A DNA stretch of 64,000 nucleotides from Sagittula sp. P11 (GCF_002814095.1 NZ_CP021913.1:310001-374000); one strand, 5' to 3'; shown: positions 1 through 9,984, counted from the first letter of the stretch. Numbers and translations are program-made. Notes: a model not told the origin generated them from the sequence alone.

Positions 1-1
1 C

Positions 2-2107
2 TATGCCTCCGCCGCGGCCTTCCACACGCCGCGCCGCCTCTGCCTGACGGTCGAAGGGCTGACCGCCGAAAGCCCCACCCTGAAGGAAGAGCGCCGCGGC
101 CCGAAGGTCGGCGCGCCGGACAAGGCGCTCGAAGGCTTCATGCGCGGCGCGGGCGTCACCCGCGACCAGCTCGAGGAGCGCGAGGACAAGAAGGGCGCCT
201 TCTATTACGCCACCGTCACCACCCCGGGCCGCAAGGCCGAGGCCATCGTGGCCGAGCAGCTCGAGAAGACCGTGCGCGGCTTTCCCTGGCCCAAGTCGAT
301 GCGCTGGGGCGCGGGCAGCCTGCGCTGGGTCCGCCCCCTGCACCGCATCCTCTGCGTGATGCGCGACGAGGGCGGCGAACACGTGGTCGACCTGGAGATC
401 GACGGCATCCGCGCCGGCCGCACCACCGAGGGCCATCGCTTCATGGGCGGCGCGCCGTTCGAGGTCACCTCCTTCGACGATTACGCCGCGAAACTGAAGC
501 GCGCGCATGTGATCCTTTCGGCCGGGGAACGCGCCGAGCACATCTGGAACGACGCCACCAACATGGCCTTTGCCCAGGGGCTCGAAGTGGTCGAGGACAA
601 GGGCCTTCTGGCGGAGGTTGCGGGTCTCGTGGAATGGCCGGTCGTGCTGATGGGCGACATCGCCGACACCTTCCTCGGGCTGCCGCCGGAGGTGCTGCAG
701 ACCTCCATGAAGGAACACCAGAAGTTCTTTTCCGTGAAGAACCCCGCCACCGGCCGGATCGAGAAGTTCGTCACCGTCGCCAACATCGAGACGGCGGACA
801 ACGGCGCCACCATCCTCGCGGGCAACCAGAAGGTGCTGGCCGCCCGCCTGTCGGATGCGAAGTTCTTCTGGGAGAACGACCTGCGCGTGGCGAAGGACGA
901 GGGCCTGACCGCCTGGACCAACCGGCTGGAGAACGTGACCTTCCACAACAAGCTGGGCAGCCAGAAGGCCCGGATCGAACGGATCGCCGCGCTGGCCCGT
1001 GCCCTCGCCCCGAAGGTGAATGCAGAAGCCGACCAGGCCCAGCTTGCCGCGGAGGTTGCCAAGGCCGACCTGTCGTCCGAGATGGTCTACGAGTTCCCCG
1101 AGCTTCAGGGCCTGATGGGCCGTTACTACGCGGAGGCAGCCGGCCTGCCCGCCGATGTCGCCGCCGCCTGCCAGGAACATTACTCGCCGCTGGGTCCGTC
1201 CGACGACGTGCCCACCGCCCCCACCTCCGTCGCCGTGGCGCTGGCCGACAAGCTGGACACGCTGACCGGCTTCTGGGCCATCGACGAGAAGCCGACCGGC
1301 TCCAAGGACCCCTACGCCCTGCGCCGCGCCGCGCTGGGGGTGATCCGGCTGGTGCTGGTGAACGGGTTGCGGCTGCACCTCGACCGGTTCATCGACGCGC
1401 AACTGCTGCGCCACAAGATTGCGCCGTCGAACACGCACGAAAGCGAACTCAGCGACACGCTCCTTTCGGAGATCGCGTTGCACGGCGTCTTCGGTTCGGC
1501 GGTGCGCACGTTGCTCGAGTCCCGCAAGGAAGAGGCGCCGGAGTGGGTCGAAGCCATCGAGAACCACAAACCTGATGTGTCCGACGACCTCCTCTCCTTC
1601 ATCCACGACCGCCTGAAGGTCCACCTGCGCGGCGAGGGCATTCCGCATGACGTCATCGACGCCTGCCTCGCCATGCCGAACAGCGACGACCTCACCCTGC
1701 TGGTGAAGCGGGCCGAGGCGCTGGCCGCGGTCATGCAGACCGAGGACGGCAGGAACCTCGTGCAGGGCTTCAAGCGGGCCAACAACATCCTCACGCAGGC
1801 CGAGGAAAAGGACGGCGTCGAATATTCCTTCGGCGCGGACGTGAAGTTCGCCGAGACCGACGAGGAACGCGCGCTGTTCGAGGCGCTCGATGCCGCCGAC
1901 AAGAAGATCGCCCCGGCGATGCAGGCGGAGGATTTCACCGCCGCGATGGAGGCCATGGCCACGCTGCGGGCGCCCATCGACGCCTTCTTTGACGCGGTGC
2001 AGGTCAACTCCGACAATTCCGTGGTGCGCCGCAACCGCCTGAACCTGCTGAGCCGCATCCGCCAGACCTGCCTGCAGGTGGCCGAGCTGACGAAGATCGA
2101 GGGCTGA
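2..2107 (+). CDS. glyS: glycine--tRNA ligase beta subunit, 5' end missing
   Basis: Beta chain of the tetrameric (alpha2beta2) bacterial glycyl-tRNA synthetase, which charges tRNA-Gly in the cytoplasm. The reading frame is open from base 2, so the start codon lies outside the window; 701 residues are visible, so only a short N-terminal part is missing. The first visible residues contain the conserved RRL stretch and the EKRGP-like segment (here EERRGPKVGAP) of GlyS. The long central HD-like region and the C-terminal anticodon-binding-like region (NRLNLL near the end) follow without interruption. The alpha subunit gene glyQ is expected just upstream, outside the window. The family is not in doubt. 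Confidence 0.97.
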   Translation, partial: YASAAAFHTPRRLCLTVEGLTAESPTLKEERRGPKVGAPDKALEGFMRGAGVTRDQLEEREDKKGAFYYATVTTPGRKAEAIVAEQLEKTVRGFPWPKSMRWGAGSLRWVRPLHRILCVMRDEGGEHVVDLEIDGIRAGRTTEGHRFMGGAPFEVTSFDDYAAKLKRAHVILSAGERAEHIWNDATNMAFAQGLEVVEDKGLLAEVAGLVEWPVVLMGDIADTFLGLPPEVLQTSMKEHQKFFSVKNPATGRIEKFVTVANIETADNGATILAGNQKVLAARLSDAKFFWENDLRVAKDEGLTAWTNRLENVTFHNKLGSQKARIERIAALARALAPKVNAEADQAQLAAEVAKADLSSEMVYEFPELQGLMGRYYAEAAGLPADVAAACQEHYSPLGPSDDVPTAPTSVAVALADKLDTLTGFWAIDEKPTGSKDPYALRRAALGVIRLVLVNGLRLHLDRFIDAQLLRHKIAPSNTHESELSDTLLSEIALHGVFGSAVRTLLESRKEEAPEWVEAIENHKPDVSDDLLSFIHDRLKVHLRGEGIPHDVIDACLAMPNSDDLTLLVKRAEALAAVMQTEDGRNLVQGFKRANNILTQAEEKDGVEYSFGADVKFAETDEERALFEALDAADKKIAPAMQAEDFTAAMEAMATLRAPIDAFFDAVQVNSDNSVVRRNRLNLLSRIRQTCLQVAELTKIEG

Positions 2108-2119
2108 GGCCCGCCCCCG

Positions 2120-2152
2120 CCTGCCTGTCGCCCCCGGCCGGGGCCTGGCAGG
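2120..2152 (+). terminator. GC-rich hairpin after glyS
   Basis: CCTGCC (2120-2125) pairs with GGCAGG (2147-2152) around an inner 12-base palindrome CCCCGGCCGGGG (2132-2143). It lies 12 bases after the glyS stop. There is no T-run, so a Rho-independent terminator is only possible; it could equally be a 3'-end stabilising hairpin. Confidence 0.35.
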
Positions 2153-2323
2153 AGGGGGGGCCGGGGGGAGGCAGCGCCTCTCCCCGGCGGATCGCCTTGC
2201 GCAGGCAAGGCGAGACCACCCGTCAGAACGACGCAGCGTCACGCATTCCCGCCCGCGACGACAGCCCATCTTGTCATATGACTGTCACTCCTTATTCTGC
2301 GCGCATCCAAGACAGGTGCTGCA

Positions 2324-4891
2324 GTGCAGAAAGCGTTCTCCGAAAACCCTGACGTCACGCTCATCACTCCGAGCGCGCCGATGGCGACGCCCACGCATGG
2401 CGGGCGGGCGAAGTGCCTGCAGCGGCTCGTGCGGCTCGACCTGCCGGTGCCGCGCACCGTCGCCCTGTCCTTTGCCGAGGTGCACCGCATCGCAGCCGGG
2501 CAGATGCCGGACATGGCCGCGCTGCTGGCGCACTTCGATCCAGACGCGCTACTGTGCGTGCGGCCCTCGTCGGAGGATCCCGACTGGGGCGGTCCCGGCG
2601 CGGTCCTGAACATCGGCATGAACGACGCGCGCTACGTGGCGCTGACCGAAAGCATCGGGCACGATGCCTCTGCCTCGCTCTACATGCGGTTCGTGCAGGG
2701 CTACGCGATCCACGTCGCGCGGCTCGACCCCGACCTCTTCGACGAGATCGAGGATGTGGGCCAGGCCGGGCTTTCTGCCGCGCTGGCCGCCTACGAGGAA
2801 GAGGCCGAAGAGGTCTTCCCCCAGGACCCGGCGGTACAGTTGCGGGAGGTCCTGCGCTCCATGGCGCGGGCGTGGGAGGGCACGACGGCCCGGCTGCTGC
2901 GGCAGGCCAAGGGCGCGCCGGTGGACGCGGGCCTTGGCCTTGTGGTGCAGGAGATGGCGCCGGGTCTGGGCAAGGGCGAATGCGGGTCGGGCGTTTTGCA
3001 GCTGGTCGATTCGGACACCGGGCTGCCGCAGATCACCGGGCGTTACCTGAGCCAGAGCCAGGGCCGCGAGGCGCTGAAGCACCGCAACACCAGCCTGTTC
3101 CTCGAAAAGGACCCGCGCGGCCCCTCGCTGGAAGAGCTGGCGCCGGAGGCCTTCCACCAGCTCAAGGCCAACGCCGAGCTGATGCGCCGCAAGCTGCGCG
3201 CCGAGATGCAGATCGAGTTCACCATCCAGAACGGACAGGTCCACATCCTCGACGGGATGCGCGTCCAGCGGTCGTCGCGGGCGGCGGTGCGGATCGCGGT
3301 GCGGCTGGTGGAGGACGGGATCATCACCCCGCAGGAGGCGGTGATGCGGATCGAGCCGGGCGCGATCTCGGAGCTGTTGCACCGGCAGGTGGCGCCGGGC
3401 GCCGACCGTCGGGTGATCGGGCGCGGCATCGCCGCCTCCCCCGGGGCCGCCACGGGCCGGATCGTGTTTTCCTCGGCGGAGGCGATGGCCTGCACCTCGC
3501 GGGGGGAGACCTGCATCCTTGTCCGGCGCGAGACCTCGCCCGAGGACATCCGGGGCATGCACGCCGCCGTGGCCGTGCTGACGGAGCGCGGCGGCATGAC
3601 CTCGCACGCGGCGGTGATCGGGCGCGGGCTGGGCCTGCCCTGCGTGGTTGGGGCGGCGCGGATGAAGATCGACCTGCAGCGCAAGACGATCCTCGCCGAG
3701 GACGGCCGCACCTTCCGCGAGGGCGACATCGTCACGCTGGACGGCACGGCGGGCGAAGTGCTGGAGGGCAGCCCCGACATGGTGGAGGCCGCGCTCGACG
3801 ACGCGTTCCAGACGCTGATGGGCTGGGCCGACGAGGCGCGCGACATCGGCGTCCGCGCCAATGCCGACACGCCCGCCGACGCGGCAACGGCGCGGCGCTT
3901 CATGGCGCAGGGGATCGGCCTGTGCCGGACCGAGCACATGTTCTTCGAAGCCGACCGCATCACGCCGATGCGCGAGATGATCTTTGCCGATGCGACGGAG
4001 GACCGGCAGGCAGCGCTTGCCATCCTGCTTCCGATGCAACGTGCCGACTTTACAGAGCTTTTTCGCATCATGGAGGGGCTGCCGGTGTGCATCCGGCTGT
4101 TCGATCCGCCGCTGCACGAATTCCTGCCGACCGACCGCGCAGGCCTGCGCGACCTCGCCGAGGCGCTGGACCTGCCCGTGTCGGACGTGACGCGGCGCGT
4201 GGAGTCGATGGGCGAGTACAACCCCATGCTGGGCCTGCGCGGCGTGCGGCTGGGGATCACCGTGCCGGAGATCTACGACATGCAGGCGCGCGCGATCTTC
4301 GAGGCGACGCTCGACGCCTCGCGCGAGGGGGCGCCGGTGGTGCCGGAGATCATGCTGCCGCTGGTCAGCGCGAACCGCGAGGTGGAGCTGCTGCGTTCGC
4401 GCATCGACGCGGTCGCCGCCGAGGTCCGGGCCGAGCGCGGGCGCGATTTCACCTACCGGCTGGGCGTGATGGTGGAGACGCCGCGCGCCTGCCTGCGCGC
4501 CGACGAGATCGCTCCGCACTGTCAATTCCTGTCCTTCGGCACCAATGACCTGACGCAGATGACCTACGGGCTGTCGCGCGACGACGCGGGCCGCTTCATG
4601 GGCGATTACGTGCAGCAGGGCGTGTTCAGCGAGGACCCCTTCCACGTGCTCGACCTCGACGGCGTGGGCGAGCTGGTGGCCATCGGTGTGGAGCGCGGCC
4701 GCTCGTCCAACCCCGGTGTCACCCTGTCGATCTGCGGCGAGCACGGCGGCAACCCGGAATCAATCGCCTTTTGCCGCGCGGTGGGCATGACCTATGTCAG
4801 CTGTTCGCCGTTCCGGGTGCCGGTCGCACGGCTGGCCGCGGCACAATTTGCACTTTCCGCCCAAGGTGTGCGCAAACCTCCGCGCATGTGA
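2324..4891 (+). CDS. ppdK: pyruvate, phosphate dikinase-like PEP-utilising protein with altered ATP-grasp site
   Basis: An 855-residue protein with the PPDK layout: N-terminal ATP-grasp-like region (about 1-330), central phosphohistidine swivelling domain (about 350-470), C-terminal PEP/pyruvate TIM barrel (about 490-850). The catalytic His of GGMTSHAAV is His428 and the barrel Cys of CGEHGG is Cys804, so the PEP half looks intact. The ATP half does not. The usual GGKGANL lysine is replaced (GGRAKCL, Arg28), and in the MQIEFTIQNG...HILDGMR segment the positions matching the Asp and Gln of classical PPDK are Gln296 and Asp310; Glu298 and Arg80 remain. Starts with GTG; Shine-Dalgarno weak. Related genes after glyS are often labelled PPDK or putative PEP-binding protein. 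The family is clear, but true dikinase activity is uncertain. Confidence 0.85.
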   Translation: MQKAFSENPDVTLITPSAPMATPTHGGRAKCLQRLVRLDLPVPRTVALSFAEVHRIAAGQMPDMAALLAHFDPDALLCVRPSSEDPDWGGPGAVLNIGMNDARYVALTESIGHDASASLYMRFVQGYAIHVARLDPDLFDEIEDVGQAGLSAALAAYEEEAEEVFPQDPAVQLREVLRSMARAWEGTTARLLRQAKGAPVDAGLGLVVQEMAPGLGKGECGSGVLQLVDSDTGLPQITGRYLSQSQGREALKHRNTSLFLEKDPRGPSLEELAPEAFHQLKANAELMRRKLRAEMQIEFTIQNGQVHILDGMRVQRSSRAAVRIAVRLVEDGIITPQEAVMRIEPGAISELLHRQVAPGADRRVIGRGIAASPGAATGRIVFSSAEAMACTSRGETCILVRRETSPEDIRGMHAAVAVLTERGGMTSHAAVIGRGLGLPCVVGAARMKIDLQRKTILAEDGRTFREGDIVTLDGTAGEVLEGSPDMVEAALDDAFQTLMGWADEARDIGVRANADTPADAATARRFMAQGIGLCRTEHMFFEADRITPMREMIFADATEDRQAALAILLPMQRADFTELFRIMEGLPVCIRLFDPPLHEFLPTDRAGLRDLAEALDLPVSDVTRRVESMGEYNPMLGLRGVRLGITVPEIYDMQARAIFEATLDASREGAPVVPEIMLPLVSANREVELLRSRIDAVAAEVRAERGRDFTYRLGVMVETPRACLRADEIAPHCQFLSFGTNDLTQMTYGLSRDDAGRFMGDYVQQGVFSEDPFHVLDLDGVGELVAIGVERGRSSNPGVTLSICGEHGGNPESIAFCRAVGMTYVSCSPFRVPVARLAAAQFALSAQGVRKPPRM

Positions 4892-5193
4892 CACATAGGG
4901 GCTTGCCCGCCTTCCTGAGCCCTCCCCCACGTAAAGCAACCTTAACACGAGTCGCCCAAGATTTATGGGGGCTTACCCCGAGTCGCCCGGCGCTCATCGC
5001 GCTGGCGATGCGGTCGCGGAATTTGCAAGGCGGCCTGCGACAAAAGCGGTGGACAAGTCGCAGATCGGCCGCAACTGGCGGCAAGAATCCGCGTCTCCGG
5101 ATCGCGATGTTTACGAATTTCGGGAAATTGGCTAGGTACCGCGCCGTCCCGGCATGGATCGGGGCCACGTTCCCGTAAAAAGAGACCGCCGCG
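4892..5193. other. 302-bp intergenic region
   Basis: No gene found. A 10-base direct repeat CGAGTCGCCC occurs at 4948-4957 and 4979-4988, on either side of an AT-richer stretch. The region should contain the promoter of the secreted hydrolase at 5194. I see no convincing terminator for the PPDK-like gene. Confidence 0.4.
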
Positions 5194-5832
5194 ATGATCC
5201 GTGCCTTCCGTGCTGCCGCCCTGATCGGCCTGGCAATTGCTTCGACCATTTCCGCCCCGGCCCATGCCGATGCCGTCCTCAAGGCAAAGACGCTTGTCTC
5301 GCTCGAGACCAAGGCGCTGGCCCGGGCGCGCAACGGCCACCTGGAGAAACTGGTCACGCCGGTCGCCGGCGCGCAGGGCGCGGGCGGCATCACCTACTCC
5401 AACGACTGGCTGGCGCGTCAGCCGATCATCTCGACCGGCGGCGCGGAATGGCAGTGCCTGTCGGAGGCGCTGTACTTCGAAGCCCGCGGCGAAAGCGTGC
5501 AGGGCCTGTTCGCGGTGGCCGAGGTCATCATGAACCGCGTGTCCTCGCCGCGCTTCCCGGGATCGGTCTGCGGCGTGGTGAAACAGGGCACCGGCAAGAA
5601 ATACGGCTGCCAGTTCACCTACACCTGCGACGGCAACCCCGAGCGCATCAACGAGCCCGCCGCGTGGAACCGGGTCGGCAAGGTGGCGCAGGTCATGCTG
5701 AACGGCGCGCCGCGCACGCTGACTCAGGGGGCTACCTACTACCACACCAACGCCGTGCGCCCGAAGTGGTCGCGCACCTTCATGAAGACGGCCAACATCG
5801 GCCAGCACATCTTCTACCGCAATCCGCGCTGA
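5194..5832 (+). CDS. secreted cell wall hydrolase, SleB family
   Basis: A 212-residue exported protein with a Sec signal peptide (about residues 1-25, ending AHA). The C-terminal half is a SleB/Hydrolase_2 domain: ALYFEARGE (Glu96 the likely catalytic acid), AVAEVIMNRV, and the TYYHTN segment near the end. This family cleaves peptidoglycan glycan strands (lytic transglycosylase/amidase-like; SleB itself acts on spore cortex). In non-sporulating alphaproteobacteria it is thought to remodel the wall in the periplasm. A purine-rich AAAGAGA lies upstream of the ATG. It stands alone and is transcribed like its neighbours. The precise bond cleaved cannot be told from sequence. Confidence 0.9.
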   Translation: MIRAFRAAALIGLAIASTISAPAHADAVLKAKTLVSLETKALARARNGHLEKLVTPVAGAQGAGGITYSNDWLARQPIISTGGAEWQCLSEALYFEARGESVQGLFAVAEVIMNRVSSPRFPGSVCGVVKQGTGKKYGCQFTYTCDGNPERINEPAAWNRVGKVAQVMLNGAPRTLTQGATYYHTNAVRPKWSRTFMKTANIGQHIFYRNPR

Positions 5833-5971
5833 GCGGCGGCACTTCCCCGCCCGTCGACTACCGTCAACAGCCGTGCAGGATGCCGCCACAGGTCGGCGTT
5901 TGCCGCTTTCGGCCTGCCATCCCCGCGGAATGGGCCCTATAGGTGGGCCCCACCACCAATCGGGAGTCGAC

Positions 5972-6910
5972 ATGGCCTCTGAAGTCCGCCTTGCCTTTGC
6001 CCATCCGTCCGAGCGCGCCATTGCGACCGCAGGCGACGCGCCGCGCGACCGCATTTCCCTTCGCGACCATATCGTCGAGGCGGAGATCGGCGCCTTTCAG
6101 GCGGAGCGCGGCATCACGCAGCGGCTGCGGTTCAACGTGGTGGTCGAGGTCGCGCCCTTCACCGGCACCATCGACGACGACGTGGACCGTATCCTGTCCT
6201 ACGACCGGGTGACGGAGGCGATTGCCCACGAACTTGCCGCCGAACGGCTGAACCTGCTTGAGACGCTGGCGGAACGCATCTCGGAACGCATCCTGCTGGA
6301 GCCGCAGGCGCTGCGCGCCTTCGTCCGGATCGAGAAGCTGGACCGCGGACCCGGGGCGCTTGGCGTCGAGATCGTGCGCGCCCGCAAGGACGTGGCCGCC
6401 CACCTCGATGCGCTGGCAGAGGACGCGGCCTCGGCCCGGCCGCATCCGCGCGTGGTCTACCTGTCGAACGACGCCATCGCGCACCCCGACCTGGGGCGCT
6501 GGATCGACGATCTCGTGGCGGACGGGGCGCCGGTGATCCTGACCACCGGGCTGCCCGCCGAGGCACCGCTGGAAACCGGCCACAGGATGACCCAGCGCCG
6601 GGTCGACCTGCTGGCGATCGAGCAGAACGCCTGGCGGCTGGCGGCGCGCGACCTGCGCTGCAAGGTGGTCTCTACCCGCACCGAACTGGACTGGGCGATG
6701 AAGAACGGCCAGACCTGCGTCTGGGCGCCGTCGAAGATCGTGCTGGACGCCACCGAACCGCCGAAGGGCTCGCCCCGCGAGGCTGTCGCCTTGTCTGCCT
6801 GGTTTGCGGGCGAGATCGAGGCCGCCGAGCTGCTGGTTGTCGGCGAAAGCCTGCCGGAAACCGCGCCGGTGCCGCTGCGCAGGGTTGAGACCGGCGCACC
6901 GCTGCTGTGA
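5972..6910 (+). CDS. folB: dihydroneopterin aldolase (FolB) with a long uncharacterised C-terminal domain
   Basis: The start at 5972 is preferred because GGGAG sits 5-6 bases before the ATG. This gives 312 residues, about 2.5 times a normal FolB (about 120). Residues 20-140 carry the FolB fold: RISLRDHIVEAEIGAF at the N-terminal strand, SYDRVTEAI, and the VRIEKLDRGP segment with the conserved lysine. FolB converts 7,8-dihydroneopterin to 6-hydroxymethyl-dihydropterin in folate synthesis. Residues about 160-312 form a second alpha/beta-looking region (RVVYLSNDAI, APVILTTGLP, AAELLVVGESL) that I do not recognise. The gene is followed by folP and glmM on the same strand, supporting a folate role for the N-terminal part. 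Confidence 0.85.
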   Translation: MASEVRLAFAHPSERAIATAGDAPRDRISLRDHIVEAEIGAFQAERGITQRLRFNVVVEVAPFTGTIDDDVDRILSYDRVTEAIAHELAAERLNLLETLAERISERILLEPQALRAFVRIEKLDRGPGALGVEIVRARKDVAAHLDALAEDAASARPHPRVVYLSNDAIAHPDLGRWIDDLVADGAPVILTTGLPAEAPLETGHRMTQRRVDLLAIEQNAWRLAARDLRCKVVSTRTELDWAMKNGQTCVWAPSKIVLDATEPPKGSPREAVALSAWFAGEIEAAELLVVGESLPETAPVPLRRVETGAPLL

Positions 6911-6961
6911 CACCCGCCCCACGATCTTGCAAAGGGCGCCGGATCGGGTAGTGAGGGCGGC

Positions 6962-7981
6962 ATGAGCAGATCCTACTACAGGCCACTCGTCCGGTTCGAC
7001 GCGCCGGAGCCGGAGGGACACAGTCTTCCTGTCGCCGGCGGTCCGGGCTGGTTCGACCAGGCGGTGAAGTACGACCGCGGCCAGGCGCCCCGGACCGTGC
7101 CGCTGGAGGCGGTGCCTCAGGAGTGGCGCGACCGCATCAGTGCGCCGCGCGCGCCCGTCGCCGGGGTCGCGATGGACCGCTGCCGGGTCATGGGCATCCT
7201 CAACGTCACCCCCGACAGCTTTTCCGATGGCGGGCAGTACCAGTCCTCTGCCGCCGCGCTGAACCATGCGCGGGCGCTGGTGAAGGAAGGGGCCGACATC
7301 CTCGACGTGGGCGGCGAAAGCACGCGGCCCGGCGCCAGGACCGTCCCGCGCGAGGCCGAGATTGCCCGCGTCGAGCCGGTGATCCGCGCCATCGCGAGCG
7401 AGATCGCGGCGCCGGTTTCCATCGACACGCGCAAGTCGGTCGTGGCAGAGGCGGCGGTCGATGCGGGGGCGCGGCTGGTCAACGACATTTCGGGCTTCGT
7501 CTACGATCCGATGCTGGCGCGCTTCTGCACCGAGCGGAACCTGCCGGTCTGCGTCATGCACATGATGGGCGAGCCGGAGACGATGCAGGACGATCCGAAG
7601 TTCGAGGACGTGCTGCTGGATGTCTACGATTTCCTCGAACGGCAGATCCTGAAGCTCGAAGACCTCGGGATGCCGCGCAGCAACATCGTGGTCGATCCGG
7701 GGATCGGCTTTGGCAAGCTCATGCATCACAACCTCGCGCTTCTGGCGAACGTGTCGCTCTATCACGGGCTTGGCTGTCCGATCCTGGTGGGGGCGTCGCG
7801 CAAGGGGTTCGTGGGCAAGCTCACCGGGGTCGAGAAGGCCGCCGAGCGCATGCCCGGTTCGGTCGCCTGTGCGCTGGCCGTGGCGGCGCAGGGCGTGCAG
7901 ATCGTCCGGGTTCACGACGTGGCAGAGACGGCGCAGGCGCTGACGATGCTGCGGGCCATACAAGGGAGAGGCAAGACATGA
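6962..7981 (+). CDS. folP: dihydropteroate synthase
   Basis: FolP condenses 6-hydroxymethyl-dihydropterin pyrophosphate with p-aminobenzoate; it is the sulfonamide target. Of 339 residues, the TIM barrel starts near residue 75 with [16 protein letters not shown], followed by [28 protein letters not shown] and the C-terminal GASRKGF pterin/phosphate loop. About 70 extra N-terminal residues precede the barrel; I cannot assign them a function. The gene follows folB and its TGA overlaps the glmM ATG (ATGA), so folP and glmM are translationally coupled. Confidence 0.96.
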   Translation: MSRSYYRPLVRFDAPEPEGHSLPVAGGPGWFDQAVKYDRGQAPRTVPLEAVPQEWRDRISAPRAPVAGVAMDRCRVMGILNVTPDSFSDGGQYQSSAAALNHARALVKEGADILDVGGESTRPGARTVPREAEIARVEPVIRAIASEIAAPVSIDTRKSVVAEAAVDAGARLVNDISGFVYDPMLARFCTERNLPVCVMHMMGEPETMQDDPKFEDVLLDVYDFLERQILKLEDLGMPRSNIVVDPGIGFGKLMHHNLALLANVSLYHGLGCPILVGASRKGFVGKLTGVEKAAERMPGSVACALAVAAQGVQIVRVHDVAETAQALTMLRAIQGRGKT

Positions 7982-9333
7982 GCCGCAAGTTGTTCGGCAC
8001 CGACGGGGTGCGAGGCAAGGCCAACACCTATCCGATGACCGTCGAGCTGGCGGTGGCGCTAGGCGCCGCGGTGGGCCGCCACTTCCGCAACGAACACGGC
8101 GGGGTGCACCGCGTGGTGATCGGCAAGGACACCCGCCTGTCGGGCTACATGTTCGAGAACGCGCTGACCGCGGGCCTGACCTCGACGGGCATGAACGTGC
8201 TGCTGCTGGGGCCGGTGCCGACACCTGCCGTGGGGCTGCTGACGACTTCCATGCGCGCCGACCTCGGGATCATGATCTCCGCCAGCCACAATCCGGCAGA
8301 CGACAACGGCATCAAGTTCTTCGGCCCCGACGGGTTCAAGCTGTCCGACGCGGTCGAGGCAGAGATCGAGGGGCTGGTCGAGGGCGGCGTGCACGGAGCG
8401 CAGCCGCAGAACATCGGCCGGGCGAAGCGCATCGACGACGGCCGCTTCCGCTACCAGGAGCGGGTGAAGAGCACCCTGCCCTCCGGCCTGAGGCTCGACG
8501 GGATCAAGGTGGTTGTGGATTGCGCGAACGGCGCCGCCTACAAGACCGCGCCCGAGGTCCTGTGGGAGCTGGGCGCCGACGTGGTGCCGCTGGGCACAAG
8601 CCCCAACGGCCTGAACATCAACGCCAAATGCGGCTCCACCCATCCGGAGGCGGCGGCGGAGGCGGTCGTGGCACATGGCGCGGACGTCGGGCTGTGCCTC
8701 GACGGTGACGCCGACCGGATCATCCTGATCGACGAGACCGGATCGGTCGTCGACGGCGACCAGATCATGGCGCTGCTGGCAGACCGCTGGGCACAGGAAG
8801 ACCGTCTGAAGGGCGGCGCGCTGGTGGCGACGGTGATGTCGAACCTCGGGCTGGAACGGTTCCTCTACGGGCGCGGCCTGCGGCTGGAGCGGACGGCGGT
8901 GGGCGACCGCTACGTGGTGGAACGGATGCGCGCGGGGGGCTTCAACCTTGGCGGCGAGCAGTCGGGCCACATCGTGATGACCGACTATGCCACCACGGGC
9001 GACGGGCTGATGGCGGGCCTGCAGTTCCTGGCGGAGATGGTCCGCGCCGGGCGCCGCGCCTCGGAACTGACGCGCAGCTTTGCGCCGGTGCCGCAGCTGC
9101 TGAAGAACGTGCGTTTCGGGCCGGGTGTGGCGCCGCTCGAGTCCGAGAAGGTGCAGGCGGTGATCCGCGACGCGGAGGCACGGCTGACCGGCAAGGGCCG
9201 GCTCTTGATCCGCAAGTCGGGGACGGAGCCGCTGATCCGGGTCATGGCCGAATGCGAGGACGACGCCCTGCTGCTGGCGGTGGTCGACGGCATCGTGGCA
9301 GAGGTCGAGGCGGTGGCGCAGGCGGAAGCCTGA
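7978..9333 (+). CDS. glmM: phosphoglucosamine mutase
   Basis: GlmM interconverts glucosamine-6-phosphate and glucosamine-1-phosphate, feeding UDP-GlcNAc for peptidoglycan and LPS. The 451 residues match the family length. It starts with [10 protein letters not shown]; the phosphoserine loop ISASHNP places the catalytic serine at Ser103; the metal loop DGDADR and the phosphate loop [11 protein letters not shown] are all present. It overlaps the folP stop by four bases and has AGGGAGAGG about 6-14 bases upstream. The pairing of folP with glmM is a widespread bacterial arrangement. Confidence 0.98.
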   Translation: MSRKLFGTDGVRGKANTYPMTVELAVALGAAVGRHFRNEHGGVHRVVIGKDTRLSGYMFENALTAGLTSTGMNVLLLGPVPTPAVGLLTTSMRADLGIMISASHNPADDNGIKFFGPDGFKLSDAVEAEIEGLVEGGVHGAQPQNIGRAKRIDDGRFRYQERVKSTLPSGLRLDGIKVVVDCANGAAYKTAPEVLWELGADVVPLGTSPNGLNINAKCGSTHPEAAAEAVVAHGADVGLCLDGDADRIILIDETGSVVDGDQIMALLADRWAQEDRLKGGALVATVMSNLGLERFLYGRGLRLERTAVGDRYVVERMRAGGFNLGGEQSGHIVMTDYATTGDGLMAGLQFLAEMVRAGRRASELTRSFAPVPQLLKNVRFGPGVAPLESEKVQAVIRDAEARLTGKGRLLIRKSGTEPLIRVMAECEDDALLLAVVDGIVAEVEAVAQAEA

Positions 9334-9349
9334 CCCGGGGCGCGTCCCC

Positions 9350-9883
9350 TCAGCCATACCCGCGGCGGGTCGTCCGGCGCGGGCGGAAGGGCGCCCGTGC
9401 CGTGGCCCAGAGCCGCGCGAGGAACCCGAAGAGCAGGCTGAGCCCCAGCCAGCCCGCGAAGAACCCCGTTCCCGCAAAGACAGCGCCTTCGAAGGTCGCC
9501 GGCACCGCCGGTTTGAAGACCTCGAAGGCGCGTTCCGCGATTTCCCGGTCGCCCATGTGGCTGGCGAGCCGCGCGCGCATGAAGGGGCCGGCGCCCTCCA
9601 GCGTGGTCAGCGCCTCTGTCAGGCGGTCGTGGCGGGCGATGTCCTCGGCCATGTTGCCGGCCTGCGTGCGGGCCAGTGGCCCTTCGGCGGCCAACTGGCG
9701 GAGGTAGTCGTCCAGCGTCATGTCGACCGCCTGCGCGTCTGCCTCGTAGCGGTCGATCTGGCGGGCGAGTTCGTCCACCGTGCCGCCGAGGCGCTGCATG
9801 TATTGCTGCGAGAATTCGGGGAATTGCGAGGCGCCCACCGCGCCCGTCAAGCCGCCCGCGAGTGCCAGTGCCCGCCCGATCAT
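9350..9883 (-). CDS. DUF2937 family membrane protein
   Basis: A 177-residue protein starting MIGRALALAGGLTGA. The SQFPEFSQQYMQRLGG segment, a helical middle part (about 35-120) and a hydrophobic segment near the C-terminus (about 135-160, GFFAGWLGLSLLFGFLARL) fit DUF2937, an inner-membrane family of unknown function. It faces glmM with only 16 bases between the two stops, so transcripts converge. AGAGG lies before the ATG. Family recognised by pattern, function unknown. Confidence 0.8.
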   Translation of the reverse strand: MIGRALALAGGLTGAVGASQFPEFSQQYMQRLGGTVDELARQIDRYEADAQAVDMTLDDYLRQLAAEGPLARTQAGNMAEDIARHDRLTEALTTLEGAGPFMRARLASHMGDREIAERAFEVFKPAVPATFEGAVFAGTGFFAGWLGLSLLFGFLARLWATARAPFRPRRTTRRGYG

Positions 9884-9984
9884 TGCCTCTGCTCCTGCCG
9901 TTTTTTACGGCCAGCATAAGGCGGCCCGCCGCGCCGCATCAAGCGGGTCGGCAATGAGAGGCGCACAGGGGTTGCAGGGAGAGC

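Noticed and set aside
2549-4744. Long open frame on the minus strand opposite the PPDK-like gene (and similar long frames opposite pyc, ppk1, pccA and metY)
   Set aside because: Composition is that of an antisense shadow in GC-rich DNA (His/Arg/Gln-rich, no family motifs); the plus- or minus-strand partner has clear catalytic motifs.
4948-4988. 10-base direct repeat as an attachment site
   Set aside because: Only two short copies, with no integrase, tRNA gene or foreign cargo nearby.
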